Below, piece after piece: positions 41,280-48,759 of a stretch of 64,000 nt of DNA (the first letter of the stretch is position 1; every line of letters starts with the position of its first letter). The DNA is from JAIQFF01 sp963788505 (GTDB taxonomy: Bacteria > Acidobacteriota > Terriglobia > Terriglobales > Acidobacteriaceae), in NCBI GenBank assembly GCA_963788505.1, contig CAWBGY010000006.1, positions 186,001 to 250,000 on the forward strand, given 5' to 3'. A program made the translations under genes and the position numbers. Below the pieces are notes generated by a model. The model was not told where the DNA came from. It saw only the letters and a program-made list of their open reading frames with translations, and did no database searches.

Positions 41280-42386
41280 ATGCTCCTGAATATCACGGCC
41301 CTCCCCGGCGATGGCGTCGGACCGGAAGTTACCGACGAAGCCATTCGCATTCTGGACACGATCGCTGAAGCCTTCGGCCATCAACTCAGCATCACACGCA
41401 AACCGATTGGGGGCGCGGCCCTTCTTGCCGTTAAGGATCCGTTGCCCGCGGATACGTTGCTGACCTGCCTGGCCTCGGGAGCAGTGTTGCTGGGGGCGGT
41501 CGGCGGCCCGTCATTCGATAACTTTCCCAGCCATCTGCGGCCGGAGAGCGGGCTGTTGCGGCTGCGGCGCGAATTGGGAGTGTTTGCCAATCTGCGGCCG
41601 GCGCTGTGCTTTCCCGGATTGGAAGATACGTCTCCTCTGCGGGCGGATGTGGTGCGCGGCACCGATGTCCTGATCGTGCGGGAATTGCTGGGAGGCATCT
41701 ACTTCGGAGAGCCGCGCAGCACGCAGGGCACTCCGGGCAATCGCGAGGCCATCGACACCATGCACTACGGCGAGGCCGAAATCGAGCGCATCGCGCGGGT
41801 GGCTTTTGAGCTGGCGCGCTCGCGCCGCCGCAAAGTGACTTCCGTGGACAAGGCCAACGTGCTGGATTGCTCCCGCCTGTGGCGCGAGGTGGTGAGCCAG
41901 GTCGGGCAGCAGTATTCCGACGTCAAGCTGAATCACATGTATGTGGATTCGGCGGCCATGGCCCTGGTGGCGCGTCCGACGGATTTCGATGTCATCCTCA
42001 CGGAGAACATGTTTGGCGACATTCTGTCCGATCAGGCGGGGGCCGTGGTGGGATCGCTGGGCATGCTGGGCTCGGCCAGCATAGGCGGGGCCGTCGGCCT
42101 CTACGAGCCGGTGCATGGCTCCGCACCGGATATCGCGGGGCAAGGGATCGCCAACCCTCTGGGCGCGATTCTGTCGGCTGCGATGCTGTTGCGCTACTCC
42201 TTCAAGCTCGATCGCGAAGCTGCCGCCGTCGAGTCTGCCGTGGCCGCAGTTCTGGCAGCGGGGTCCCGAACCAGGGATCTGGCCAAGCCGGGAGAGAGCG
42301 TTCTGAGCACATCAGCGATGGGACAAAAAGTCGCCGAAGCGATCCGTGAAAAGGCGAAATCCGGGGGCGAGAAAGTCGCCAGCTGA
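41280..42386 (+). CDS. leuB: 3-isopropylmalate dehydrogenase
   Basis: LeuB oxidatively decarboxylates 3-isopropylmalate with NAD+, the third step of leucine synthesis. The 368-residue chain shows ALPGDGVGPEV at the N-terminus, VGGPSFDNFPSHLRPESGLLRLRRELGVFANLRP, the RELLGGIYFGEPR loop with catalytic tyrosine, the metal aspartates in DSAAMALV and NMFGDILSDQA, and EPVHGSAPDIAGQGIANPLG for NAD binding. Isoleucine/leucine-type specificity is clear from the overall pattern. leuC and leuD are not in the window. Confidence 0.96.
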   Translation: MLLNITALPGDGVGPEVTDEAIRILDTIAEAFGHQLSITRKPIGGAALLAVKDPLPADTLLTCLASGAVLLGAVGGPSFDNFPSHLRPESGLLRLRRELGVFANLRPALCFPGLEDTSPLRADVVRGTDVLIVRELLGGIYFGEPRSTQGTPGNREAIDTMHYGEAEIERIARVAFELARSRRRKVTSVDKANVLDCSRLWREVVSQVGQQYSDVKLNHMYVDSAAMALVARPTDFDVILTENMFGDILSDQAGAVVGSLGMLGSASIGGAVGLYEPVHGSAPDIAGQGIANPLGAILSAAMLLRYSFKLDREAAAVESAVAAVLAAGSRTRDLAKPGESVLSTSAMGQKVAEAIREKAKSGGEKVAS

Positions 42387-42512
42387 CATAATCCCATTAT
42401 TGAACCGGGCGGCTGGATTTCCACAGAGTTTTTCCGCTCGACCGGCTGCATCGCAGACCTTCGGGAGTACGATTCATTCAATAATATTTTTTCCGCCCGA
42501 GAGGAGGCAGAA

Positions 42513-42770
42513 ATGCTCTCCAAATGCGCCAATCCGGGCTGCCCGGCCATCTTTCTTTATCTGCACATGGGAAAGCTGTTCCGCCTGGATACCAGCAGCG
42601 AGATTATTGTCGGCACGCCAGCTTCGGAAACCAAGAAGGCGGCGCGGCACATCGAGTTCTTCTGGCTGTGCGATGAGTGCGCCGCGGAGCTGACTCTGGG
42701 TTACAGCAAAGGATATGGAATCACCGTGGTGGCCCTGCCCAAGGCCCTGGCACGGTCACAGACCGCGTAG
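42513..42770 (+). CDS. Small zinc-ribbon-like protein, unknown
   Basis: The 85-residue product has two cysteine pairs, CANPGC (residues 5 and 10) and CDEC (residues 53 and 56), typical of a zinc ribbon. A GAGGAGG site precedes ATG 42513. The ribbon is interrupted by a core with LYLHMGKLFRLDT and RHIEFFWL. Similar short proteins seem to be common in Acidobacteria, of unknown function. The stop codon TAG is inside the GTAGGGGCGGG start of a repeat. Confidence 0.7.
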   Translation: MLSKCANPGCPAIFLYLHMGKLFRLDTSSEIIVGTPASETKKAARHIEFFWLCDECAAELTLGYSKGYGITVVALPKALARSQTA

Positions 42771-42884
42771 GGGCGGGTGCCCTCACCCGCCCGGCCGGGC
42801 CAAGCCCGGCTGGTTTTTGGTTGAAGACGGAAACCTTGGCGAGCTTTGCTCGCCCGCCCGGACGAGGACGTCCGGGCCTACGTG
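42766..42884. repeat. Hairpin-spacer-hairpin repeat, GGGCGGGTG family
   Basis: The first hairpin is gggcgggtg-ccct-cacccgccc (about 42770-42791), and a shorter inner pair ccgggc/gcccgg follows. The right end has cccggac/gtccggg around gagga, then gcctacgtg. The left end gcgtagg overlaps and supplies the stop codon of the small zinc-ribbon gene. Arms are only partly complementary, so this is a degenerate or composite copy. Confidence 0.7.
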
Positions 42885-42889
42885 GGCGC

Positions 42890-43933
42890 TTATGCCACCT
42901 GGCGTTGTTTTTCCAACATGGAAAAGAATTCCCGGGTGAGCTGTTCGTCCCAGTATCCCGATCTCGCCTCCTGACGCATGGTGATGGCCGCCTGCTCATG
43001 GCTGAGCGCAAGCTTGTAAGGCCGCGCCGTGCGCAGGGCATCGTACACGTCCACCACTTGCAGCACTCGCGCCAGCAGCGGAATCTCGCCCCGATGCAGG
43101 CCGTCGGGATAACCGCTGCCATCGGAATGTTCGTGATGGCTGCGAATAATCGGCAGCACCAGGCGCAGGGACTTGAGGGGCTGGCAGATGGTCTCTCCGG
43201 TGATGGGATGCCGCTTCATGATGACCCACTCTTCCGGACTGAGATTCGTTCCCTTTTTAAGGATTTCATCGGGCACAGCGATCTTGCCCAGATCGTGCAG
43301 ATACCCGCCTCGGCGCAGCGCCACGATCGACTCCGGGTCCAGGCCAAGGTAGCGTCCCAGTTCGCTGGCATGGCGGGCCAGACGTTCGCAGTGGCCTTCG
43401 GTATAGGGATCGCGGCTCTCCACGCTCAAGCCCAGGGTGCACAGCACCGATTCTGCCGTCTCCAGTTCGTCGGTAAACTCCTTGAGCTTGAGCAGAGATT
43501 TGACCCGGGCAAACAGTTCTTCCGGAAAAATTGGCTTGTGCAGAAAATCGTCCGCTCCCGATTCAATTCCCAGCAGCCGGTCCTGCCGGTCCGTCAGGCC
43601 GGTGATCAGAACGAACGGTATCAAACGGGTAGCGGGGTTATCTTTGAGCTCGCGGCACAATTCGTATCCCGACTTGCCGGGCATGACCACATCCGAAAGA
43701 ATCAGGTCGGGAGGATGGCGAAGAATCTCGGCTTCAGCCTGCACTGCGCTGGGGACCGCCACCACTTCGTAGCCGCGGGTGGCCAGCAGTTCCTGCATCA
43801 GCCCCATGATGTCCTGGTTATCGTCCACCACCAGAATTCGCGGCGGAGATCGCCGGAGCGACACTTCCCCCATGTCTTTATAAGACACCGAGCGTGAAGA
43901 AATGGTTGTCGGAAGTTTCTGGGGAAGACTCAT
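42890..43933 (-). CDS. Response regulator with HD-GYP phosphodiesterase domain
   Basis: ATG 43933 is chosen because residues upstream look untranslated. The receiver has RILVVDDNQD, LILSDVVMPGKSGYE with the phospho-accepting aspartate, and LHKP with the switch lysine. The HD-GYP domain follows: GHCERLARHASELG, LHDLGKIAVPDEIL, and HHEHSDGSGYPDGL with a near-canonical GYP. It should break cyclic di-GMP under control of a sensor kinase that is not in the window. The membrane GGDEF/HD-GYP protein (14742) and the GGDEF cyclase (28872) may act on the same messenger. Confidence 0.93.
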   Translation of the reverse strand: MSLPQKLPTTISSRSVSYKDMGEVSLRRSPPRILVVDDNQDIMGLMQELLATRGYEVVAVPSAVQAEAEILRHPPDLILSDVVMPGKSGYELCRELKDNPATRLIPFVLITGLTDRQDRLLGIESGADDFLHKPIFPEELFARVKSLLKLKEFTDELETAESVLCTLGLSVESRDPYTEGHCERLARHASELGRYLGLDPESIVALRRGGYLHDLGKIAVPDEILKKGTNLSPEEWVIMKRHPITGETICQPLKSLRLVLPIIRSHHEHSDGSGYPDGLHRGEIPLLARVLQVVDVYDALRTARPYKLALSHEQAAITMRQEARSGYWDEQLTREFFSMLEKQRQVA

Positions 43934-44081
43934 CGTGCGGCCGGAGGCAACAGTTACATATTGTAAACGATTTCCTGGGGCACGACCCATTCGTCATCGT
44001 TCTTCCCGATTAGGAACAAAATTGCGGCTGGTGTGTCGCCTGCCCTTGTGCTTCGCGGTCCAGGATGCATAGCCTTGCAGC

Positions 44082-44774
44082 ATGCATCGGCACTTGTGTC
44101 TTTTTTGGGGTCTTCTGTTCGGCCTGGGGTTGCTCACCAGCGCGGCCGGGGGCGCCACCCGGCGGCACACGATAGGGTTCGGCAAATGGACCACAATCAA
44201 GTGGTGTGCGGGACCGACCGAAGACAAGTGCCTGGACTTGAAGATGCGCGCCCTGTACGTGGACGGCAGCGCCCGGGAATCGACCCTGGGCGCATCGCAT
44301 GACATCACCGAGCGGCTCTTCGTGGTCCGCCGCGCCTTCCGGGTGAACGACAACTTGCCGGGCGATACCTCGGCTGCGCCGCGGTGGGTGTGGCAGCGGG
44401 GAGGGTGGCTGCTGGTAGACCGCCTGACGGGTCACATCTCATCCATCGCTCTGCCTGAATTCGATCCCTACTATTCCGCGGCCAGTTGGTATCGCGATTA
44501 TGCCGCCTATTGTGGCGTCTCCGATGACGGAAAGAAATTCTTCGCCATCGTATTCCAGGTTGGACGTCGCAAACCGGTCCTGAAAAAACCGCTCGGCAAA
44601 GCCGGCGGCGATGATGGCTCCGATGCCGAGTGTCCGGCGCCGGTTTGGGAGCGGCAGCCAGTTCGAGTCACTTTCGAGCAGGATGAAAACCAGAAGTCCA
44701 CCTACTCGGTCCGCGGACATGCCGCCGATTTGGTCAGCGTTGACGAGGCGGAGGAAGAAAAAGCTTCGCAGTGA
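44082..44774 (+). CDS. Exported protein of unknown function
   Basis: A signal peptide (LCLFWGLLFGLGLLTSAAGGA) opens the 230-residue product. The mature part has cysteines in a WCAGPTEDKCLDLK motif and YCGVSDD, a W/Y-rich stretch (AAPRWVWQRGGWLLVDRL; YYSAASWYRDYAAYCG) and a charged end (EEEKASQ). There is no recognised family. The secreted or periplasmic location is well supported. It converges with the rhomboid gene. Confidence 0.7.
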   Translation: MHRHLCLFWGLLFGLGLLTSAAGGATRRHTIGFGKWTTIKWCAGPTEDKCLDLKMRALYVDGSARESTLGASHDITERLFVVRRAFRVNDNLPGDTSAAPRWVWQRGGWLLVDRLTGHISSIALPEFDPYYSAASWYRDYAAYCGVSDDGKKFFAIVFQVGRRKPVLKKPLGKAGGDDGSDAECPAPVWERQPVRVTFEQDENQKSTYSVRGHAADLVSVDEAEEEKASQ

Positions 44775-44783
44775 CGATGTGGT

Positions 44784-45920
44784 CTATTGTGCCTGATGCT
44801 TGAACTCGCCGGCTTTCCGGAATGCTTCCTCGGCTTCAGCGTGCATTCCTTTCGCCTGGTAAGCCAGGCCCAGGCCGGCTTCCGCATCAGGGTCGTCGGG
44901 TTTCAGGCGTAGCGCTTCCTGGAATGACGCGATCGCCGCGTCCGGCTGATGGGCCCCCACATACGCCAGTCCCAGCAGATACCGGGTTGGCTCCGAGTCG
45001 GGATTACGTTCCGCTGCCTGCTTCAGGCTCGGGATAGCCTGCGCAAAGTTCCCGTGGTTGAGGGCCACAATGGGATCCTGCACCAACGCGGTTGATTCGG
45101 TCTTCCCCGTTTTCTGTCTTAGATAGCCGTTTGCCACAAAAAGGAGGAGGGCCGTTCCTACCGCGGCATAGTTGCGCCAGCGCCGGCGGATTTCCGGTGG
45201 TCCGGTGACGCTCATGGCCAGGACCGCGCCCAGGCCCAGGCCCGTCGCCAGGCCTCCCAGATGCGCGGCATTGTCGACGCCTGCGCTCAGTCCGAAAACC
45301 AGGTTGTATCCGGCAAAGCTCAGCAGACTCTTGAGCGTGGGCTTCAGCGCCGCCTTCGCCATGGGAAACTTTCCCAAATACAATACGGCGATCAATGCGC
45401 CTGCCAGCCCGAAAATGGCCCCGGACGCCCCCGCTCCGACGGTCAGCGGATGCCACCACAGGCTGGCCAGGCTGCCCCCAATCCCGGTGGCAGTGTAGAC
45501 CAGCAGATAAGTCCAGCGATCGAAGATGCGTTCGGCGAGCTGGCCCAGGTTCCACAAGCACCACATATTGAAAAAGATGTGGATGATCCCAATATGAAGG
45601 TAGTTCGATGTGAGCATCCGCCAGGGTTGTGGTCCCAGGGAGAGCGGGCCCCAGTTCGCTCCCCAGGTCACGAGCTGCGTGGTCGTCGGCTGCAGCAGAG
45701 AAATGCCGGACAGCACCATCGCGGCGAACACCGCGAGATTGACGCCAAAGATGATTTTGGTCAGAGAGAACGGCGAGCTACTGCGGAGCGATGCCACAGC
45801 AGCCATAACCTGAGGTGGGCCGGCGACGGTATTTTTCAGGACAGCGTCACAATCCCGACAGAGCGGGCGCGAGCCCACTGGGGAGGATGACAATTCGCGA
45901 CCGCAGCGGACACAAGTCAT
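44784..45920 (-). CDS. Rhomboid-family intramembrane serine protease with zinc ribbon and TPR ends
   Basis: Three parts are visible. The N-terminus has a zinc-ribbon (C3, C6, C21, C24; MTCVRCGREL..LCRDC). The middle has the rhomboid fold with six membrane helices: the HIGIIHIFFNMWCLWNLG loop, catalytic serine S166 in VGAGASGAIFG and histidine H220 in NAAHLGG. The C-terminal 120 residues contain TPR repeats (NFAQAIPSLKQAAERNPDSEPTRYLLGLAYVG and a second copy). Rhomboids cut transmembrane helices of other proteins. The start ATG 45920 gives the complete ribbon. The fusion of all three parts is less common than a bare rhomboid. Confidence 0.9.
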   Translation of the reverse strand: MTCVRCGRELSSSPVGSRPLCRDCDAVLKNTVAGPPQVMAAVASLRSSSPFSLTKIIFGVNLAVFAAMVLSGISLLQPTTTQLVTWGANWGPLSLGPQPWRMLTSNYLHIGIIHIFFNMWCLWNLGQLAERIFDRWTYLLVYTATGIGGSLASLWWHPLTVGAGASGAIFGLAGALIAVLYLGKFPMAKAALKPTLKSLLSFAGYNLVFGLSAGVDNAAHLGGLATGLGLGAVLAMSVTGPPEIRRRWRNYAAVGTALLLFVANGYLRQKTGKTESTALVQDPIVALNHGNFAQAIPSLKQAAERNPDSEPTRYLLGLAYVGAHQPDAAIASFQEALRLKPDDPDAEAGLGLAYQAKGMHAEAEEAFRKAGEFKHQAQ

Positions 45921-46034
45921 GAGATTTCCACACACTGTATGGCGCAGTCAGCAGTCCCGGCGTCTTGCGGCAGGCACATCCTGCCCTCCGCTTCGTGCTG
46001 CGGCCGGGCGGCGGCGCTACACCATCGTACCCGA

Positions 46035-46991
46035 CTAGTCTCCCATCGTCTCCACGGCCGGCATTTCCCCTGCGCCGGTCTTCGCGGTCACAGTCGCGCT
46101 GGTGACCAGAGCAACGGAGGCAACCACAATTGCGCTGCCGACCAGGATGTAGCCGCTCACCCGTTCATGCAGGACCAGCCAGCCGAGAAACACCGCAACC
46201 ACCGGATTGACGTAGGCGTAGGTGGAAACTTTTGAGGTCGGCACATGGCCCAGCAGCCAGATATACGCGGTGTATCCGACCCACGATCCGAAAACTACGA
46301 GGTAGAGCATGGCGCTGATTCCGCGGGCGGTCCAGACGGTTCGCGAGATGTCGCCCAAAGCGAATGCGACCAGGAAGTTCGCCACCGCCGCGGCCACCAT
46401 CTGCCATGCCGTGGCGGAGAAGGGATCGACGTCGGGTGACTTCCATTTCTTGGCCAGCACCGAGCCCAGGGCCCAACTGAACGATCCTCCAAGCAGGCTG
46501 ATCGACGCCCAAAACTGAACTCGCCCCAAGGCGCTGGTTGCCGAGAGATCGGGCCACAACAAAACCACCAGCCCCACGACGCCCAGGCCCAGTCCGATCT
46601 TGCCTCGCGGCGCGATGTGATGGTCACCCAGCAACAGCGAGTCCAGCACCAGAAACCAGAGCGGCGTCACGGCAATGATCAGCGCCGCCAGGCCGGAAGA
46701 CACATGCGTCTCGGCGTACGAGAGGGTCAGGTTGCCGCCCATGAGCAGCAGGACGCCCACCACCGCCATCTGCCCAAGTTGCGCCGGCGAGTAAAGAATC
46801 TTGCGGCCACGGACGCCGCAAAACGCGAGCATGAACACACCCGCGATCAGGAACCGCGTGCCGCACATCAGGGCGGGAGGGATGCGCTCGACCGCGATGT
46901 CGATGGCAAGATAAGTGGATCCCCAGAAACAATAGACCAGCGCGAAGGCAACAATCACGGTGAAGCGCTGCTGACCCTGGGCTTGAGACAT
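46035..46991 (-). CDS. EamA/DMT-superfamily transporter (YedA-like)
   Basis: The 318-residue protein has about ten hydrophobic helices in two related halves (FALVYCFWGSTYLAIDIAVE; PPALMCGTRFLIAGVFML; LGSVLAKKWKS; YVNPVVAVFLGWLVLHERVS), typical of EamA drug/metabolite exporters. The pattern resembles YedA/RhaT-type members. It stands alone, with a 10-bp stem (47099-47130) at the next gene's end. ATG 46991 is preferred to ATG 47006. The substrate is unknown. Confidence 0.88.
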   Translation of the reverse strand: MSQAQGQQRFTVIVAFALVYCFWGSTYLAIDIAVERIPPALMCGTRFLIAGVFMLAFCGVRGRKILYSPAQLGQMAVVGVLLLMGGNLTLSYAETHVSSGLAALIIAVTPLWFLVLDSLLLGDHHIAPRGKIGLGLGVVGLVVLLWPDLSATSALGRVQFWASISLLGGSFSWALGSVLAKKWKSPDVDPFSATAWQMVAAAVANFLVAFALGDISRTVWTARGISAMLYLVVFGSWVGYTAYIWLLGHVPTSKVSTYAYVNPVVAVFLGWLVLHERVSGYILVGSAIVVASVALVTSATVTAKTGAGEMPAVETMGD

Positions 46992-47111
46992 AGGAAGAGA
47001 GATCAAACGTATCAGACTCGCGACCCGGGGCTGGCGATTCCGGGAATTTGCCGGGGAGCAAGCGGCAATCGAACGCCTGATGACCTGCCGGATCCCCGGA
47101 ACCGGGCCGGA

Positions 47112-48176
47112 CTAATCGCGGGCCCGGTTCTTGATCCAGATGGGCGTGCCTAAGAATCTAAAGGCACGGCGAATCTGGTTTTCCAGAAAGCGCTGATAAG
47201 CGAAGTGCAGCTTGACTTTGCGGTCCGTGAAGATGACGAAGGTCGGGGGCGCGACCGCCGCCTGGGTCATGTAGTAGATCCTCACCTGCTGACGCGCCGG
47301 CACGGAGGCACGTTCGAAGTCAACCTGTTTGACGAAGCGGTTCATCTCACCGGTTCCGATGCGCTTGCGGCGCTCGAGGGCAACTTCTTCCAGAGTGGGG
47401 AATATCTTGTCGGTGCCTTTCCCGGTCGAGGCAGAGACGAACAGCACGGGCGCATAGCTGAGAAATTTCAGCGCGTCCCGTACTCTTTCTTCGTAGGCAA
47501 TGCGGTCCGCGGGGCGCTTGTTCTCCCGCATGCGCGAGGATTTCGTTTGCCGGCCAGTCCGTTCCTCGCCGCTGATCACCAGGTCCCACTTGTTCACGAT
47601 GATGATCATGGAGCGGCCGCTCTCGTGAGCGTATCCGGCGATGGCAGCATCGAGCTGGCTCACGCCTTCGGTGGCATCGATCACCAGCAGGGCGATGTCG
47701 GCGGCTTCCAGGTGCTTGCGTGCCATGACGACGGAAAGTTTTTCCGCCATCAGGTGGGTCTTGCCCTTGCGCCGGATGCCGGCGGTGTCGATGAAGCGAA
47801 AACGCCTGCCGTCGTGCTCCACGATCTCGTCAACCGCGTCCCGTGTGGTGCCCGGAATGGCCGAGACAATGGATCGCTCGGCTCCGGTAAGCCGGTTGAG
47901 CAAGGTGGATTTGCCTACGTTGGGATGCCCGATGATCGCGACCTTGGTCTCATGAGGCTGGGTCTCATGAGATTGAGTCTCATCAGACTCCTCCGGGTTT
48001 TCCTCCGTGTCCTCTGTGTCCTCCGTGGTTAATTGATGGTGCGGCGGCAGATACCTCCAGGATGGCATCCAGCAGGTCATCCAGCCCGCGCGCATTTTCG
48101 GCGGAGATCGGGAACAGCTTGCGGATTCCAAGCCGATGAAACTCGTCGGCGAGACTCTGCTGCTTCTCGGTATCAA
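47112..48176 (-). CDS. der: GTPase Der, C-terminal part (second G domain and KH-like domain; frame-interrupted gene)
   Basis: This frame contains the second G domain of Der: GHPNVGKSTLLNRL (P-loop), DTAGIRRKGK, NKWDLV and SAS-type signature, then the KH-like end (APPTFVIFTDRKVKLHFAYQRFLENQIRRAFRFLGTPIWIK) for ribosome binding. Der is an essential GTPase in 50S subunit assembly. The frame is open back to 48176, but recognisable Der sequence starts at about 47945. The other half is in a frame shifted by one base (47983-48582); both frames are open across the linker repeat at 47949-48031. A +1 shift (or a 2-base deletion/1-base insertion) connects them. Confidence 0.85.
   Translation of the reverse strand: MIPRSSRVSPTSFIGLESASCSRSPPKMRAGWMTCWMPSWRYLPPHHQLTTEDTEDTEENPEESDETQSHETQPHETKVAIIGHPNVGKSTLLNRLTGAERSIVSAIPGTTRDAVDEIVEHDGRRFRFIDTAGIRRKGKTHLMAEKLSVVMARKHLEAADIALLVIDATEGVSQLDAAIAGYAHESGRSMIIIVNKWDLVISGEERTGRQTKSSRMRENKRPADRIAYEERVRDALKFLSYAPVLFVSASTGKGTDKIFPTLEEVALERRKRIGTGEMNRFVKQVDFERASVPARQQVRIYYMTQAAVAPPTFVIFTDRKVKLHFAYQRFLENQIRRAFRFLGTPIWIKNRARD
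47949..48031. repeat. Low-complexity repeats in the Der linker
   Basis: Two neighbouring repeats lie where the Der frame is broken: three copies of a 15-bp unit around tctcatgag (47949-47990), and, from about 48000 to 48031, cctccgtgtcctctgtgtcctccgtgg. Read on the coding strand, the latter is ccacggaggacacagagga.. followed by ggacacggagg. Repeat number changes here can shift the frame. Confidence 0.75.
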
Positions 48177-48582
48177 CTTTGTTGACGGCGAGGAAGAGCG
48201 GCCTGCCCGAGCGGATCAACTGACGGGCGAGCTCGATGTCCGGAGAAGCCATTTCGGTGCGACCGTCCACCACCATGATGACCGCGTCGGCCTCGAGGAG
48301 CGCGACTTTCGCCTGGCGAAAGATTTCCGCCGGGATGAAGTCTTTGTCTTCCGGCAGTATGCCGCCGGTATCCACGATCCGTAGATGGCGCCCGCGCCAT
48401 TCCGCTTCGCCGTAGAGACGGTCGCGCGTGATGCCGGGCTCGTCGCCCACGATGGCGCGGCGTGAGCCCACCAGCCGATTGAAGAGCGTGGATTTGCCGA
48501 CGTTGGGACGCCCCACGATGGCGACGGTAGGCATGCCGGCCGCGGCCGCAGCCGAGGGTGAAGTTAAAGCTGGATGGGTCAT
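47983..48582 (-). CDS. der: GTPase Der, N-terminal part (first G domain; frame-interrupted gene)
   Basis: The first G domain of Der is complete: IVGRPNVGKSTLFNRLVGSRRAIVGDEPG, DTGGILPEDK, and NKVDTEKQQ, with ISAENARGLDDLLDAIL at its end. ATG 48582 is the likely start (MTHPALTSPS), but a second ATG at 48534 (MPTVAIVGRP) would also serve. The frame continues into the repeat (NHGGHRGHGGKPGG) and stops at TGA 47983-47985, while the second domain is in the +1 frame. As Der is essential, either the assembly has an error, the gene is decoded with a frameshift, or two half proteins are made. The start is divergent from dinG. Confidence 0.85.
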   Translation of the reverse strand: MTHPALTSPSAAAAAGMPTVAIVGRPNVGKSTLFNRLVGSRRAIVGDEPGITRDRLYGEAEWRGRHLRIVDTGGILPEDKDFIPAEIFRQAKVALLEADAVIMVVDGRTEMASPDIELARQLIRSGRPLFLAVNKVDTEKQQSLADEFHRLGIRKLFPISAENARGLDDLLDAILEVSAAAPSINHGGHRGHGGKPGGV

Positions 48583-48594
48583 AAGAGATATCGC

Positions 48595-48727
48595 GTGTAG
48601 GGCGGGCGCCCTCGCCCGCCGCTGTTGACTTTGACTTTCAGCCTTGCTGAACGAACCCGCGCAGGCACAAGATCCCGAATCCAAAATCTAAAGGCAAAAG
48701 CGGCGGGCGAGGGCGCCCGCCCCACAC
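48595..48727. repeat. Hairpin-spacer-hairpin repeat, GGCGGGCG family, between der and dinG
   Basis: Arms of 27 bp (about 48596-48622 and 48701-48726) are inverted with one mismatch; each has a hairpin ggcgggcg-ccct-cgcccgcc. The outer bases are gtgtagg and ccacaca. The element fills the divergent promoter region of der (48582) and dinG (48760). A second member lies at 50760-50885. Confidence 0.85.
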
Positions 48728-48759
48728 ACATAGGCGGTAACGCTTATTATAGTGATTCC

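Noticed and set aside
47099..47130. Terminator after der
   Set aside because: A 10-bp stem overlaps the stop codon of der, but there is no T-run and it may simply be GC-rich coding sequence; not listed as a feature.
48625..48759. N-terminal extension of dinG to 48625
   Set aside because: The added residues are the translation of a dispersed repeat (48595-48727); GTG 48760 gives the normal helicase N-terminus.
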